The notes under the pieces: generated by a model
Database searches by the model: none
Told to the model about the DNA's origin: nothing
Seen by the model: the letters and a program-made list of their open reading frames with translations, nothing else
Shown: positions 1 to 8,620 of the stretch, one piece after another
How the letters are laid out: every line of letters starts with the position of its first letter
Position numbering within the stretch: position 1 is the stretch's first letter
Program-made: the position numbers and the translations under genes
DNA from: Thalassotalea euphylliae
GTDB taxonomy: Bacteria > Pseudomonadota > Gammaproteobacteria > Enterobacterales > Alteromonadaceae
Assembly (NCBI RefSeq): GCF_003390375.1
Contig: NZ_QUOT01000001.1
Location: 2,852,001-2,916,000, forward strand
Length of the DNA: 64,000 bases
Direction: 5' to 3'

Positions 1-130
1 TGCTAACCTAGTTAACCGTGGTTCATTCCCACAACTTAACTTAGCGCCAGTTAACTTCGATGCATTATTTGCTTCTTACTTGCAACAGCGTCAAGCACAA
101 CAAGAAGCGGCGAGCACAGAAGCTCACTAG
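1..130 (+). CDS. secB: SecB protein-export chaperone, C-terminal fragment
   Basis: The window opens inside this gene: the reading frame from base 2 gives 42 codons before TAG at 128-130. The peptide contains FPQLNLAPVNFDALF and a YLQQ segment, which is the conserved end of SecB, the tetrameric cytosolic chaperone that keeps preproteins unfolded and hands them to SecA. The tail is Gln/Ala-rich. gpsA follows 8 bp downstream, the usual secB-gpsA order in gammaproteobacteria, so the two are probably cotranscribed. The rest of the gene lies before the window. Confidence 0.9.
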   Translation, partial: ANLVNRGSFPQLNLAPVNFDALFASYLQQRQAQQEAASTEAH

Positions 131-138
131 TTGAGGCG

Positions 139-1146
139 ATGACTGTGCAAACAGCCAAAATTTCTGTGATAGGGGCAGGGTCTTACGGCTCTGCCCTTGC
201 TATATGTTTTGCCCGAAATGGCCACCCAACGGTGTTGTGGGGGCGAGATCAAGCGCAAATGCAAGCAATGGCATCTTCACGCAGCAACGAAAAGTATTTG
301 CCTGGCAGCAAGTTTCCAGAAAGCTTAATTATCGAGCCCGACTTGGCTAGTGCAGTAAAGGCCAGCGATATAGTTTTAGTGGTGGTGCCAAGCCATGTTT
401 TTGGCGACATGTTGCGCCAAGTTAAGCTGCACCTGAACGACAACGCTAAGCTAGCATGGGCAACTAAAGGGTTAGATCCTGACTCTGGCCACTTATTGCA
501 AGAAGTAGCGCGCGATATTCTCGGCGATGATATTAGCCTTGGAGTGTTATCCGGGCCAACCTTTGCCAAAGAAATGGCTGCGGGCTTACCAACAGCTATT
601 TCGTTGTCATCAACCGACGATAGTTTTGTGACTGAGCTTTCTGATTTGCTGCATTGTGAAAAGGCATTTCGAGTTTATAGCAATAACGACTTCATTGGTA
701 TTCAGCTCGGTGGCGCAGTCAAGAATGTGATTGCCATTGGTGCTGGCATGGCTGATGGCATTGGCTTTGGCGCTAATGCTCGAACAGCGCTTATCACACG
801 TGGTCTTGCTGAAATGACGCGCTTAGGGGCAACGTTGGGAGCCGAGCCTGCTACCTTTATGGGCATGGCTGGCTTAGGTGACTTGGTGTTAACCTGCACT
901 GATAACCAATCGCGCAACCGTCGTTTTGGTTTAGCACTGGGACAGGGTAAAGATGTGGATACTGCGATGGCTGATATTGGCCAAGTGGTAGAAGGGTATC
1001 GCAATACCAAAGAAGTCTTTATGCTGGCGGAGCGACAAGGGGTTGAAATGCCAATTGTTGAGCAAGTGTACAAAGTGCTTTATCAAGGTAAACCCGCCTT
1101 AAAAGCAGCCTATGATTTACTTTCTCGCCAAAAGAAATTTGAGTAA
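139..1146 (+). CDS. gpsA: Glycerol-3-phosphate dehydrogenase [NAD(P)+]
   Basis: Reduces dihydroxyacetone phosphate to sn-glycerol 3-phosphate, the backbone precursor for phospholipids; cytosolic. The N-terminus has the Rossmann signature GAGSYG (residues 12-17), followed by VVVPSH and SGPTFAKE. The C-terminal domain has GGAVKNV with the presumed catalytic lysine near residue 194, then GLGDLVLTC and SRNRRFG. The length of 335 aa is normal for the family. The start at 139 has a TTGAGG ribosome-binding site lying very close to the ATG. It sits directly behind secB and ends in a hairpin overlapping its own stop codon. Confidence 0.96.
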   Translation: MTVQTAKISVIGAGSYGSALAICFARNGHPTVLWGRDQAQMQAMASSRSNEKYLPGSKFPESLIIEPDLASAVKASDIVLVVVPSHVFGDMLRQVKLHLNDNAKLAWATKGLDPDSGHLLQEVARDILGDDISLGVLSGPTFAKEMAAGLPTAISLSSTDDSFVTELSDLLHCEKAFRVYSNNDFIGIQLGGAVKNVIAIGAGMADGIGFGANARTALITRGLAEMTRLGATLGAEPATFMGMAGLGDLVLTCTDNQSRNRRFGLALGQGKDVDTAMADIGQVVEGYRNTKEVFMLAERQGVEMPIVEQVYKVLYQGKPALKAAYDLLSRQKKFE

Positions 1147-1174
1147 CAGCGTTTGCTGTTACTCTCTTTATCTT
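1141..1174 (+). terminator. Rho-independent terminator overlapping the gpsA stop codon
   Basis: A perfect 10-bp stem, GAGTAACAGC (1141-1150) with GCTGTTACTC (1155-1164), closes a GTTT loop and is followed by a T-rich run. The left arm contains the last Glu codon and the TAA of gpsA, so the stop codon is inside the hairpin. It probably ends the secB-gpsA transcript before the convergent trmL. Confidence 0.75.
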
Positions 1175-1231
1175 ACTAACTCTTTCATTCAGCTTTCGTA
1201 TCTTTAACCACCTTTAGTCATTTAAAGCTGA

Positions 1232-1696
1232 CTAGATGCCATTAGCAAAATCAAGCTGACGCCAAGCTTCGTAAATAATCACTGCCGCAGAATTAGATAA
1301 ATTCATACTGCGACTGCCTGTGACCATAGGAATGCGAATTTTGTGCTCGTCGGGAATTTGATCACGCACGACATCAGGTAAACCTTTAGTTTCTGAGCCA
1401 AACATCACATAGTCACCTTGTTCAAAGGAAACTTGATGATGGTAACGTGTTGCCTTAGTGGTAATGGCGTATAAATTCTTGGGCTGTTCGCTAGCGAGAA
1501 ATGCATCAAAGTTTTCATGGCGCTTCAGGTTCGCAAATTCATGGTAATCAAGCCCAGCACGCTTTAGTCGCTTGTCTTCTATTGAAAAGCCTAGTGGCTC
1601 AATTAAGTGCAAACGGAACCCTGAATTAGCACATAGGCGAATAATATTACCAGTGTTTGGTGGAATCTCTGGCTGAAACAGCACAACATCTAACAT
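1232..1696 (-). CDS. trmL: tRNA (cytidine(34)-2'-O)-methyltransferase
   Basis: SpoU/SPOUT methyltransferase (TrmL, YibK) that 2'-O-methylates the wobble base of tRNA-Leu using S-adenosylmethionine. The N-terminus has FQPEIPPNTGNIIRLCAN, the TrmL signature. The knotted C-terminal SAM site is visible as MFGSETKGLP (about residues 98-107), IRIPM and SMNLSNSAAV. At 154 aa it is full length for this minimal family, which lacks an extra RNA-binding domain. It is convergent with gpsA. Confidence 0.94.
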   Translation of the reverse strand: MLDVVLFQPEIPPNTGNIIRLCANSGFRLHLIEPLGFSIEDKRLKRAGLDYHEFANLKRHENFDAFLASEQPKNLYAITTKATRYHHQVSFEQGDYVMFGSETKGLPDVVRDQIPDEHKIRIPMVTGSRSMNLSNSAAVIIYEAWRQLDFANGI

Positions 1697-1797
1697 AACA
1701 AATAATCAATAAGCGAATACTGCGACGCATTATATCGTTAATCCGCCGCTTAAGTTAATGGCTCGTTTTATTTAGCGTGTGCTTTAGCAAATTGGTA

Positions 1798-2931
1798 TTA
1801 GTTGCCTGTTTGCTCGAACCAGTTAAGGGTTTTAACAATACCATCAACACGGTATTCATCTAGCTCAAAAAAGATTTCATGGCGAGCGCCAGTAATGACT
1901 TCTGGTTTGCCATTGGGACATGACTGTGGGTGAGCTGCATGCAATGCGCGGCAAAAGTCATCCTGAGCACTGTTATCAACAACCGTATCACTGCCAGCTT
2001 GAAGCACTAGCGTCGGCGTGGTTAATTTATTGACATCGGCAAATATGTCCTTATTCGCTTTGACTGCTTCATCCAACCAGCGGAAGGTGACACCACCCAA
2101 CTGCAACTCAGGCGTCGATTGGTATAAGTTAGTAAAAATTTCATAGCGCACAGGAGATTGCATCAACGCATTGTCGGCAAACGGCCTGCTGCTGTAACCA
2201 TCTTGACCAAGAAAATACCAAGAGTCATCGCTCAACCATTTAGATAAGGTATCACCGCCGCTAATAATAAATTCGCCGAGCCAATTCGGGATGCCGCCGC
2301 TGTTTATTGCAATCATTGGCGAAGCTAATACTGCGGCTTTAATTGGCGTTTGGTAGCGCTGCATATAACGCGCGCTGATTGCTCCACCCATGGAGTGAGC
2401 AAGCAAATAGATATTTTGTTGGCATTGTGTTTGAACGATGTTACTCACGAAGTAGTGGAGGTCATCGCTGTAGTGATCAAACATAGCGACATAGCCTTTG
2501 TGTTGATCTGCTTGCATGCGCCCAGATAAACCTTGGCCACGGTGATCGATGATAAATAAGTTGTAGCCCGCGTTAGTAAGATCAAAAGCGAGTTCTTGAT
2601 ACTTCAAATAACCTTCAGAGCGGCCTGGTACTAGTACTAAACACTTGTCGCGATTAGGCGATACAAATTGCGCATAACGAATATTAATGTCGTCAACACC
2701 ACTAAATTGGCTAAATTGGCCAGTTTGCCAAAAGCTTTTTATTTCCCGCTCATAGCGAGTGGTGAGCTCTTGCTCTGAAGTAATCGACCAAGGTGAGCTC
2801 ATGGCTGATGCCGTTACTGATATTAGCGTCATAGAAATTGCGAGTAATCCTGCCAGTAAATCTTTCATATTGTTATTAATATTGTGAAATGCCTGCATTA
2901 TGTTACGCAATTTTGTTGAAAAAAACAGCAT
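1798..2931 (-). CDS. Alpha/beta hydrolase, lysophospholipase L2 (PldB)-like
   Basis: Serine hydrolase of the monoglyceride lipase/PldB type. Visible motifs are IIDHRGQGLSGR, the nucleophile elbow AHSMGGA (Ser near residue 180) and a late TPTLVLQAGSDTVVD with GARHEIFFE, giving the Asp and His of the triad. Lysophospholipid or monoacylglycerol is the likely substrate. The start is uncertain: an internal ATG at 2868 opens a convincing signal peptide (MKDLLAGLLAISMTLISV, then ASA), which suggests a secreted or periplasmic form, whereas the long form would bury it. Family assignment is firm, the substrate is inferred. Confidence 0.8.
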   Translation of the reverse strand: MLFFSTKLRNIMQAFHNINNNMKDLLAGLLAISMTLISVTASAMSSPWSITSEQELTTRYEREIKSFWQTGQFSQFSGVDDINIRYAQFVSPNRDKCLVLVPGRSEGYLKYQELAFDLTNAGYNLFIIDHRGQGLSGRMQADQHKGYVAMFDHYSDDLHYFVSNIVQTQCQQNIYLLAHSMGGAISARYMQRYQTPIKAAVLASPMIAINSGGIPNWLGEFIISGGDTLSKWLSDDSWYFLGQDGYSSRPFADNALMQSPVRYEIFTNLYQSTPELQLGGVTFRWLDEAVKANKDIFADVNKLTTPTLVLQAGSDTVVDNSAQDDFCRALHAAHPQSCPNGKPEVITGARHEIFFELDEYRVDGIVKTLNWFEQTGN

Positions 2932-3046
2932 CGCAGCCTGTTATATTTACGTCCCATTTTCGCCCCAATTTACGCACACCTCAATGAGCAATTTGCCGAT
3001 CTATTCGGTTTTTTTCAAAGTTCACTATATGGTCAACACGCCCTAA

Positions 3047-4468
3047 CTAAACCTTAGGTAAGCTGATAGTGACCGTTAAACCGCCTTCACTATTATTTTT
3101 TGCTGAAATTTCACCGCGGTGAGCCAGCACTGCTTGCTTAGCAATTGCCAACCCTAAGCCTGTGCCACCTGTTAACCTATCACGGGCAGAAGCGACTCGA
3201 TAGAAAGGCTCAAACAACTTACTAAGTACTAAATCAGGCACGCCATTACCTTGATCGCTGACGCCGATCACAACGTGCTCGACAGTTTCGGTTAGTTCAA
3301 CTAGCACCATGCTAGCTGATGGTGAGTACTTAATAGCATTACAAATGATATTCCCTACGGCGCTCGCTATAAGGGCTTCATCAAGGTTTAATTGCGGATT
3401 GCCTTCGGCATTAAGGGTGATCTTAACCTGCTTATCTTGGCCAAGGAAGTTACCGTCATCGACTAAATGATCGAGTAAAGGCTTAAGGTGGCAGGGCTGT
3501 TTACTTATCGCTTGAGCACTATTTTCAAGGCGAGATAAGGTCAGTACATGTTCGATCATTTCATCTAAACGAGCGACTTCGCGCTCACTGCGCGCAATGT
3601 ATTGCTCTAAGGTTTCGTGATCGTCCTTGTGTTTTTGCGCAAGTGCTAATGCCATTTGTAATCGGGTTAATGGCGAGCGTAACTCGTGAGAGACATCGCC
3701 GAGCAAACGTTGATGAGCTGAGACGTTGTCAAATAGCTTATCCGCCATTTGATTAAAGGCTTTGGCGAGTGTGCCTAATTCATCACTGCGTTTATCGTCA
3801 TTTTCTACTCTAATAGCTAGGTCTCCTTGACCAAAACGGTCAGCCACTTTAGTGATGTTTGACAGTGGCCTGCTAAGTGAGCGGGCGAGCAGCCAACATA
3901 GCGCAAAACTGACAATGACAGGCGTACCAATTCTTGCCCAATAAGGTAATTGCTGCATAAAAAAGCCTATGGTGCGAATACGGCTGGTGTGGCGTTTGTA
4001 AAAGGCTAAATACTGTTGCCCGCGCACCTCTAGTTTTACTGGCCCCGTGATTTGTGAATGTGGAAATATCCAAGTCGTGGTGTTATCAAATACATTTGCC
4101 TGAATAAACTGGTTCACGTATGGGTGCTCAGGATGACCGCCTATGACAGGTTGATTGTTGTTCAGCGGCTTAACCATTAAATGTTTAAAACTGCGCTTGG
4201 TTCGGCGGTGACGATTGTCGTGAATAAACTTTACCAAATTTCTGGGCTGAGCTTGATGTATGACATCAGTGATTCGCGTTAGCCGGCGCAAATCGCCTTT
4301 ATCTGTATCAATTTCTACATACTGCTGGCTCAATTGAATAGAAACGAATCGCGTGGCGGCAATTGCACAAATGGTGACAATCCAAAACCAGAGAAACAGC
4401 TTTACTTTGATGGAGCTCAAGTGGCGGCGAATACCGCTAATCACATTCGTCTTGGTAAGGCTATACAA
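3047..4468 (-). CDS. cpxA: CpxA-like envelope-stress sensor histidine kinase
   Basis: Inner-membrane sensor kinase. Order: transmembrane segment about residues 23-47, a periplasmic domain of about 130 residues, a second transmembrane segment (about 177-196), HAMP, then the kinase core. HELRSPLTRLQ carries the phospho-His (H261). The ATPase boxes are IICNAIKYS (N), DQGNGVPD (G1) and GGTGLGLAIA (G2), all intact. Its start overlaps the end of the response-regulator gene by 8 bp, so the two are translated as a pair. The divergent cpxP-like gene and the CpxR box support assignment to the Cpx system rather than another OmpR-class pair. Confidence 0.87.
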   Translation of the reverse strand: MYSLTKTNVISGIRRHLSSIKVKLFLWFWIVTICAIAATRFVSIQLSQQYVEIDTDKGDLRRLTRITDVIHQAQPRNLVKFIHDNRHRRTKRSFKHLMVKPLNNNQPVIGGHPEHPYVNQFIQANVFDNTTTWIFPHSQITGPVKLEVRGQQYLAFYKRHTSRIRTIGFFMQQLPYWARIGTPVIVSFALCWLLARSLSRPLSNITKVADRFGQGDLAIRVENDDKRSDELGTLAKAFNQMADKLFDNVSAHQRLLGDVSHELRSPLTRLQMALALAQKHKDDHETLEQYIARSEREVARLDEMIEHVLTLSRLENSAQAISKQPCHLKPLLDHLVDDGNFLGQDKQVKITLNAEGNPQLNLDEALIASAVGNIICNAIKYSPSASMVLVELTETVEHVVIGVSDQGNGVPDLVLSKLFEPFYRVASARDRLTGGTGLGLAIAKQAVLAHRGEISAKNNSEGGLTVTISLPKV

Positions 4469-5162
4469 GCGACTCTCCTGCTAAAAATATATAACCTGAG
4501 CCGCGTACGGTTTTAATCTTATCGTCACTCGTATATTGGCTTAACTTGCGGCGAATATTGCTGACATGCATGTCAATACTGCGATCAAATGGACTAAGTT
4601 TTCGCCCAAGTACTTGCTCCGAAAGTTGCTCTTTACTGACAATCACGCTGTTTTGCGTCATCAACTCGAATAAAATTTCGAATTCCGTGCCGGTTAGTTC
4701 AATAAGCTGTTCTTCACACTTAACCTGACGTGTTGCATTGTCAATGAGTACCCCATTTACGTTGAGTACATGCCCTGTGCCTGTTTGTTGTTGGGTGATA
4801 TCAATACGTCTAAATATCGCCTTGATTCGGGCGAGCAACTCTTGATGATGAAAAGGCTTAGGTAGGTAGTCGTCGGCCCCCAATTCAAGACCGAGAATAC
4901 GATCACTGTCATCCCCTTTGGCGGTCAGCATTAGAATGGGGATATGGTGTTTACCGCCGAGGGCTTTTAAGACATCAAAGCCATTTAACTTAGGCATCAT
5001 GACGTCGAGCAAAATCAAGTCGATATTCTGATCAAAGGCTTTTGCCAAACCACTGGCGCCATCGTGGCGGCAAGTGATAGTGAAGCCTTCTGCAGATAAA
5101 TAACTGGTGAGCAGCTCACTTAATTCAATATCGTCATCAATAATCAAGATATGCTTTGTCAT
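4461..5162 (-). CDS. cpxR: CpxR-like response regulator (OmpR/PhoB family)
   Basis: Receiver domain with the acidic pocket IIDDD at the N-terminus, phospho-acceptor Asp53 in LILLDVMMPK, Thr in MLTAKGD and Lys in YLPKPF. The C-terminal half is a winged-helix DNA-binding domain: LTGTEFEILFELM, RSIDMHVSNIRRKL and KTVRGSGYIF. At 233 aa it has the normal length. It lies upstream of and overlaps the sensor kinase. The cpxP-like gene is transcribed away from it across a 162-bp region that holds a consensus CpxR box, so the operon is probably autoregulated. Confidence 0.9.
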   Translation of the reverse strand: MTKHILIIDDDIELSELLTSYLSAEGFTITCRHDGASGLAKAFDQNIDLILLDVMMPKLNGFDVLKALGGKHHIPILMLTAKGDDSDRILGLELGADDYLPKPFHHQELLARIKAIFRRIDITQQQTGTGHVLNVNGVLIDNATRQVKCEEQLIELTGTEFEILFELMTQNSVIVSKEQLSEQVLGRKLSPFDRSIDMHVSNIRRKLSQYTSDDKIKTVRGSGYIFLAGESLV

Positions 5163-5231
5163 AACGTTTTGGTATTACCCCATGGTTGATAGCCATTATT
5201 TTATCAGTTTATTAATCCAACGATTGTTATC

Positions 5232-5246
5232 TTTACACAGTTTTAC
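5232..5246 (-). promoter_or_regulatory. CpxR box (predicted CpxR~P operator)
   Basis: On the minus strand this reads GTAAA-ACTGT-GTAAA, a perfect match to the known CpxR consensus GTAAA-N5-GTAAA. It lies between the divergent cpxR and cpxP-like genes, roughly 45-60 bases upstream of the likely cpxP-like transcription start, a normal distance for activation. The match is seen directly; binding is inferred. Confidence 0.8.
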
Positions 5247-5253
5247 ACTGGCT

Positions 5254-5284
5254 TTGCGAAACTTTGCATTGCAGTTTTTATACT
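5254..5284 (+). promoter_or_regulatory. Candidate sigma-70 promoter for the cpxP-like gene
   Basis: A good -10 hexamer, TATACT (5279-5284), with a weak -35 (TTGCGA, 5254-5259) at 19-bp spacing. A poor -35 is expected for a promoter that depends on an upstream activator, and the CpxR box lies just upstream. Confidence 0.5.
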
Positions 5285-5324
5285 GAACTTGAATTATTAC
5301 TTGAAGCAAATTGTGAGGCATAAG

Positions 5325-5831
5325 ATGACAACAGCAATGAGAAAAACAACCGTTAAGGCAGCTGCGTTATTTACAGCGTTAAGTTTACTGGCAGCTCCTG
5401 CTGCGTTTAGTGATGAGCATCAACAAGGCTATGAGCATCAGCATAAAAAGGCACATAGCGGTCATCGCATGAAACAAGGGCAACACGGTGTAAAGATGTT
5501 GAGGAAAATGGCGCGTTATCTGGATTTGAGCGATGAGCAGGTTGCTCAAATTAAAGAAATTCGCCGCCAAAGCAAAACAGAAAACGAACCACTGCGCACA
5601 GCCATGAAGGCGTTTAAAACAGAGGTTAAAAATCAGCAATCGGGTAGTGAATTTGATGAAACGGCTTTCAGCGCTACTTACCTACAATATCAGGAGACTT
5701 TTGCACAACTCGCACTGCAAAAAGCGAAAACTCGTCATGCTATTTTTCAAGTGTTAACGCCAGAGCAACAAACGAAATGGCAAGCATTTCAGGAAAAACG
5801 CAAAGCTCGAAGGGGTTTAGAGCGAAGCTAA
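5325..5831 (+). CDS. cpxP: CpxP/Spy-family periplasmic chaperone-like protein
   Basis: Small all-helical periplasmic protein of the LTxxQ family (CpxP, Spy). It probably restrains the CpxA-like sensor and binds misfolded envelope proteins. The N-terminus is a signal peptide ending near AAPAAFS. The mature N-terminus is strikingly His-rich (seven His in about 25 residues), followed by a helix with YLDLSDEQVAQIKEI and a late VLTPEQQTKWQAF, the second LTxxQ motif. I start at 5325 because GAGG (5315-5318) is well placed there; an upstream in-frame ATG at 5289 lacks this. It is divergent from cpxRA behind a CpxR box. Confidence 0.85.
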   Translation: MTTAMRKTTVKAAALFTALSLLAAPAAFSDEHQQGYEHQHKKAHSGHRMKQGQHGVKMLRKMARYLDLSDEQVAQIKEIRRQSKTENEPLRTAMKAFKTEVKNQQSGSEFDETAFSATYLQYQETFAQLALQKAKTRHAIFQVLTPEQQTKWQAFQEKRKARRGLERS

Positions 5832-5861
5832 TAGAGGTTAGAGCGGGCTAATCAAAGCAGG

Positions 5862-5890
5862 TTGAGCTAGCTGAGGTAGCGCTAGCTCAA
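5862..5890. terminator. Stem-loop between convergent cpxP-like and M56 genes
   Basis: TTGAGCTAGC (5862-5871) and GCTAGCTCAA (5881-5890) form a perfect 10-bp stem around a 9-base loop. It sits in the 74-bp gap between two convergent genes. No strong T-run follows on either side, so a bidirectional terminator or mRNA 3'-end protector is likely but not proven. Confidence 0.5.
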
Positions 5891-5905
5891 TCAAACTCGC
5901 TAATT

Positions 5906-7993
5906 TTAGCTCATACTAAATGAGAAAATTTTTGACATTTTACTGTCTACTGGCTCGCCATTTGCGCGAGCTGGCTCAAAACGCCATTGCTCGATTGCGC
6001 TAATAATTGCCGAGCGGAAGTAGCTAAGCTTGCTTTGCTGCTCAAATTCAATATCAGTCACCCGACCAAATTCATCGATGGTGAAATTCACTTGCACATC
6101 AAGCTCAATTCCTTTGCGTTTAGCGACTGATGGATAACGTGGGTCAATGGCATTCATCAATTTAGCTGGTGCCAAGTTTTGAATGACATTCGATTGTGGG
6201 GTAGGAGTACGCTGGTAGCGTTGTTCAAATAAGCTTACTTTTGATACCGGAGCTTCAAACATTGATTGATGCGGGCTACTTAACGTAGGCGCGATTTTAG
6301 CAAGCGTAACGTGTTCACTATCATGGTTAGTTGAGCTATTTTCAGTTGTGGTGATGTCTCCATTTTCATTAATGACTGAAGACTGAGCCACTAGGTTTTG
6401 CTCACCGTCTGAACTATTGCTTGTTGACGCTAACAGTGCTGTCGCTGGTGCGCTCGATTTATTTATCGCAGAGTATTCAACTTTCTGTTGCTGATATGCG
6501 ATAGCGTTTACGTCGATGTTAATGTTCGCGTCGATGTTTAAATGAGTTGCTGCTGTTTTAATATTTGGATTAGCGCTAGGCAGCTCTTGGCTAGCAGGTA
6601 ATTTTTGTTCTTTTTGTTCTTTCCTTGGCGATGCTAAGGCAATTTCGCTTTGTGCGTGATCGCTTACATGAGAAGTCCTTGTATCCTTGCTTTGCTGCTC
6701 TTTTTCCATTTTGGGAACAAAAGCGAGCTCCGACTGCTCTAGGCTTGTGTCTTTGCGCAAGTTCAATTCTGTTTTTGCCGACCAGCTCGGTAGAGCCGAT
6801 AAATGATCTGCCAATAAGTGACCAGCAATAGAGTCTTGTTGCAGCGAAGCGTCGTTAAAGCTTTGTTGGTGACTGCCATAACCTGAAGATTGGCCATAGC
6901 TGTCTGAAAAAGCAGCCACTTTTAGACCTGATATTTCTAGCAAGGGTGAATTCACTAGTTGCTTAATGCTTAACACTAACAGAGAGCCAATTATGACCAG
7001 TGCAGCAAGCAATCGCCCTGGGGCTTGTTCGTTAGTACAAGAATGATCAACTAAACGAACCACGCGTGCTTTTAAATCGCCGCCAGATGCCGCCACGGCC
7101 ATCGCTGGAATAGTCTCATGGCGACGGTTCTGACAATGGTGGCTTTGGCATAATGATGCGGTGTCGGCCAAGGTGTGAGCATAAGCTACAGCATTGCCGC
7201 AATGCGACACGGCAATGTCATCAGTACAATATTCACGCTCTTGGCGCATTTGCTTAGACACCCAGATCACCGCGGGGTGGAAGAATAATAATATTTCGAT
7301 CAGCGTTTGCAGGAAGTTAACAAGGTAATCATAACGGCGAATATGGGCCAGTTCATGCAGTAGTAGCATTTCTAACTGCGCTTGGTTTAGCCCCATTAGC
7401 ATTTGTGCCGGCATCAGTACAACGGGTTTTAGCCAGCCGATAGCCATTGGTACTTTTGCTTTCAGTGAAATAACTAAACGAGGGGTATGGTTTAACCCAA
7501 TTTGCGCTGCGAGCTCACTAAACCTTGCTAAAAGTTTGGGTTCTGTTGGTATTGTTTGATTACGTGCTAACCGCCCCGTAGTCGTTACTTCAATTAACAG
7601 CTTGCTCGTTAAGAACAGTACACAAGCAAACCAAGCCAAGGATAGATACGGCAAATAGTCAAGGCTTTGGCTGTACCAAGTCACCCCATGCTGTTGTTGC
7701 AATACATGTTGGAATTGCGCAATGGGCATAGAGTTTGTTGGGCTGAGAATCGAGCTATTTGATGGCTGGAATAAATAGTTAAAAGTCGCTATGGGAAGTA
7801 ATAAATTTACCCCCATGGCTAAACAACTTAACCCGTATCGCAATCTAGAACGCTGCACTGAAATAAGTGACAATGCAATTTTTAGCACACCAGCTATCAC
7901 TAGCCCTTGCCACAGAAAGTGTAGCAATGACATGGTCAGCGCTTGTGTAAACGCTTGAACCTCAGGACTGTTAGTGATCAGTGTTGCTATCAT
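5906..7993 (-). CDS. M56 (BlaR1-like) membrane metallopeptidase with TonB-like C-terminus
   Basis: The N-terminal ~330 residues are a BlaR1/MecR1-type membrane peptidase domain with several hydrophobic segments and the zinc motif HELAH (H213-H217), followed by EREYCTDD. There is no penicillin-binding sensor domain. Instead a long low-complexity Gln/Ser/Asn-rich stretch (about 360-600) leads to a TonB C-terminal-like domain: IDPRYPSVAKRKG, VNFTIDEFGRVTDIE and a final IEQWRFEPA. It lies 121 bp downstream of a BlaI-type repressor gene, so it probably inactivates that repressor by proteolysis in response to an envelope signal. The signal and the targets are unknown. Confidence 0.85.
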   Translation of the reverse strand: MIATLITNSPEVQAFTQALTMSLLHFLWQGLVIAGVLKIALSLISVQRSRLRYGLSCLAMGVNLLLPIATFNYLFQPSNSSILSPTNSMPIAQFQHVLQQQHGVTWYSQSLDYLPYLSLAWFACVLFLTSKLLIEVTTTGRLARNQTIPTEPKLLARFSELAAQIGLNHTPRLVISLKAKVPMAIGWLKPVVLMPAQMLMGLNQAQLEMLLLHELAHIRRYDYLVNFLQTLIEILLFFHPAVIWVSKQMRQEREYCTDDIAVSHCGNAVAYAHTLADTASLCQSHHCQNRRHETIPAMAVAASGGDLKARVVRLVDHSCTNEQAPGRLLAALVIIGSLLVLSIKQLVNSPLLEISGLKVAAFSDSYGQSSGYGSHQQSFNDASLQQDSIAGHLLADHLSALPSWSAKTELNLRKDTSLEQSELAFVPKMEKEQQSKDTRTSHVSDHAQSEIALASPRKEQKEQKLPASQELPSANPNIKTAATHLNIDANINIDVNAIAYQQQKVEYSAINKSSAPATALLASTSNSSDGEQNLVAQSSVINENGDITTTENSSTNHDSEHVTLAKIAPTLSSPHQSMFEAPVSKVSLFEQRYQRTPTPQSNVIQNLAPAKLMNAIDPRYPSVAKRKGIELDVQVNFTIDEFGRVTDIEFEQQSKLSYFRSAIISAIEQWRFEPARANGEPVDSKMSKIFSFSMS

Positions 7994-8114
7994 GTTGCTC
8001 TAATTCACAATATTTTTAATTTGTATTAACGATATAGGTTTGTGCCCGTTCGCTTGAAAGTAGTACATATCAAGCATTACTTATTAAGTATTGCTGGTAT
8101 TTTAACTTTTTGTG

Positions 8115-8495
8115 TTATTTATCTAAATTGTCTAACAGTTGACGAATATCTTCAATTTCTTGTTTGCTGGTTGATTCGTTTAAGGCACGCATTACCAGCT
8201 TTGATGTTGAGCCACCAAACGCTTTGCTGATCAAGTCTTTGATCAATGATGATTGTGTTTGGGTCTCGCTGTTCGCGGCAGCATAAACATGAGCACGATT
8301 ACTTTCGTCGCGAATCACCAATGTTTTTTCGTGCATGATTTGCAAAATTTTGAGTACAGTCGTGTAGCCAGTTTTTTGCGTTTCGCTCACTGCTTCATGT
8401 ATTTGTCGAACGGTTGCTGGGCCTATTTTCCATAACACATTGAGCAATGTGAGCTCAGCTTCAGTCGGCTTGATACTAGACTTATCTCTCGCCAT
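8115..8495 (-). CDS. BlaI/MecI/CopY-family transcriptional repressor
   Basis: A 126-residue winged-helix repressor. PTEAELTLLNVLWKIGPATV begins the DNA-binding domain, followed by TGYTTVLKILQIMHEK as recognition helix region and a wing with VIRDESNRAHVYAA. The C-terminal helix is the dimerisation part. Members are cleaved by partner M56 peptidases, and such a peptidase gene lies immediately downstream on the same strand. It probably represses its own operon; inverted repeats sit just upstream of its start. Confidence 0.88.
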   Translation of the reverse strand: MARDKSSIKPTEAELTLLNVLWKIGPATVRQIHEAVSETQKTGYTTVLKILQIMHEKTLVIRDESNRAHVYAAANSETQTQSSLIKDLISKAFGGSTSKLVMRALNESTSKQEIEDIRQLLDNLDK

Positions 8496-8513
8496 GTAAA
8501 CTTCCTTCCATTT

Positions 8514-8546
8514 TGTATATTAAGTACACGTACGAGATTAATCGTA
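8514..8546. promoter_or_regulatory. Candidate repressor operator upstream of the BlaI-type gene
   Basis: Two dyads lie 19-51 bp upstream of the repressor start: TGTA (8514-8517) with TACA (8525-8528), and TACGA (8531-8535) with TCGTA (8542-8546). BlaI-family operators contain TACA/TGTA half-sites, so the first dyad fits. Assignment is by position and symmetry only. Confidence 0.35.
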
Positions 8547-8620
8547 TCCTCTGCCGAATAAATGAGCAAATTATTTTCATAAATAGTGTTTATGAAAGGG
8601 TAGCTTGGTCGAACTTAATT

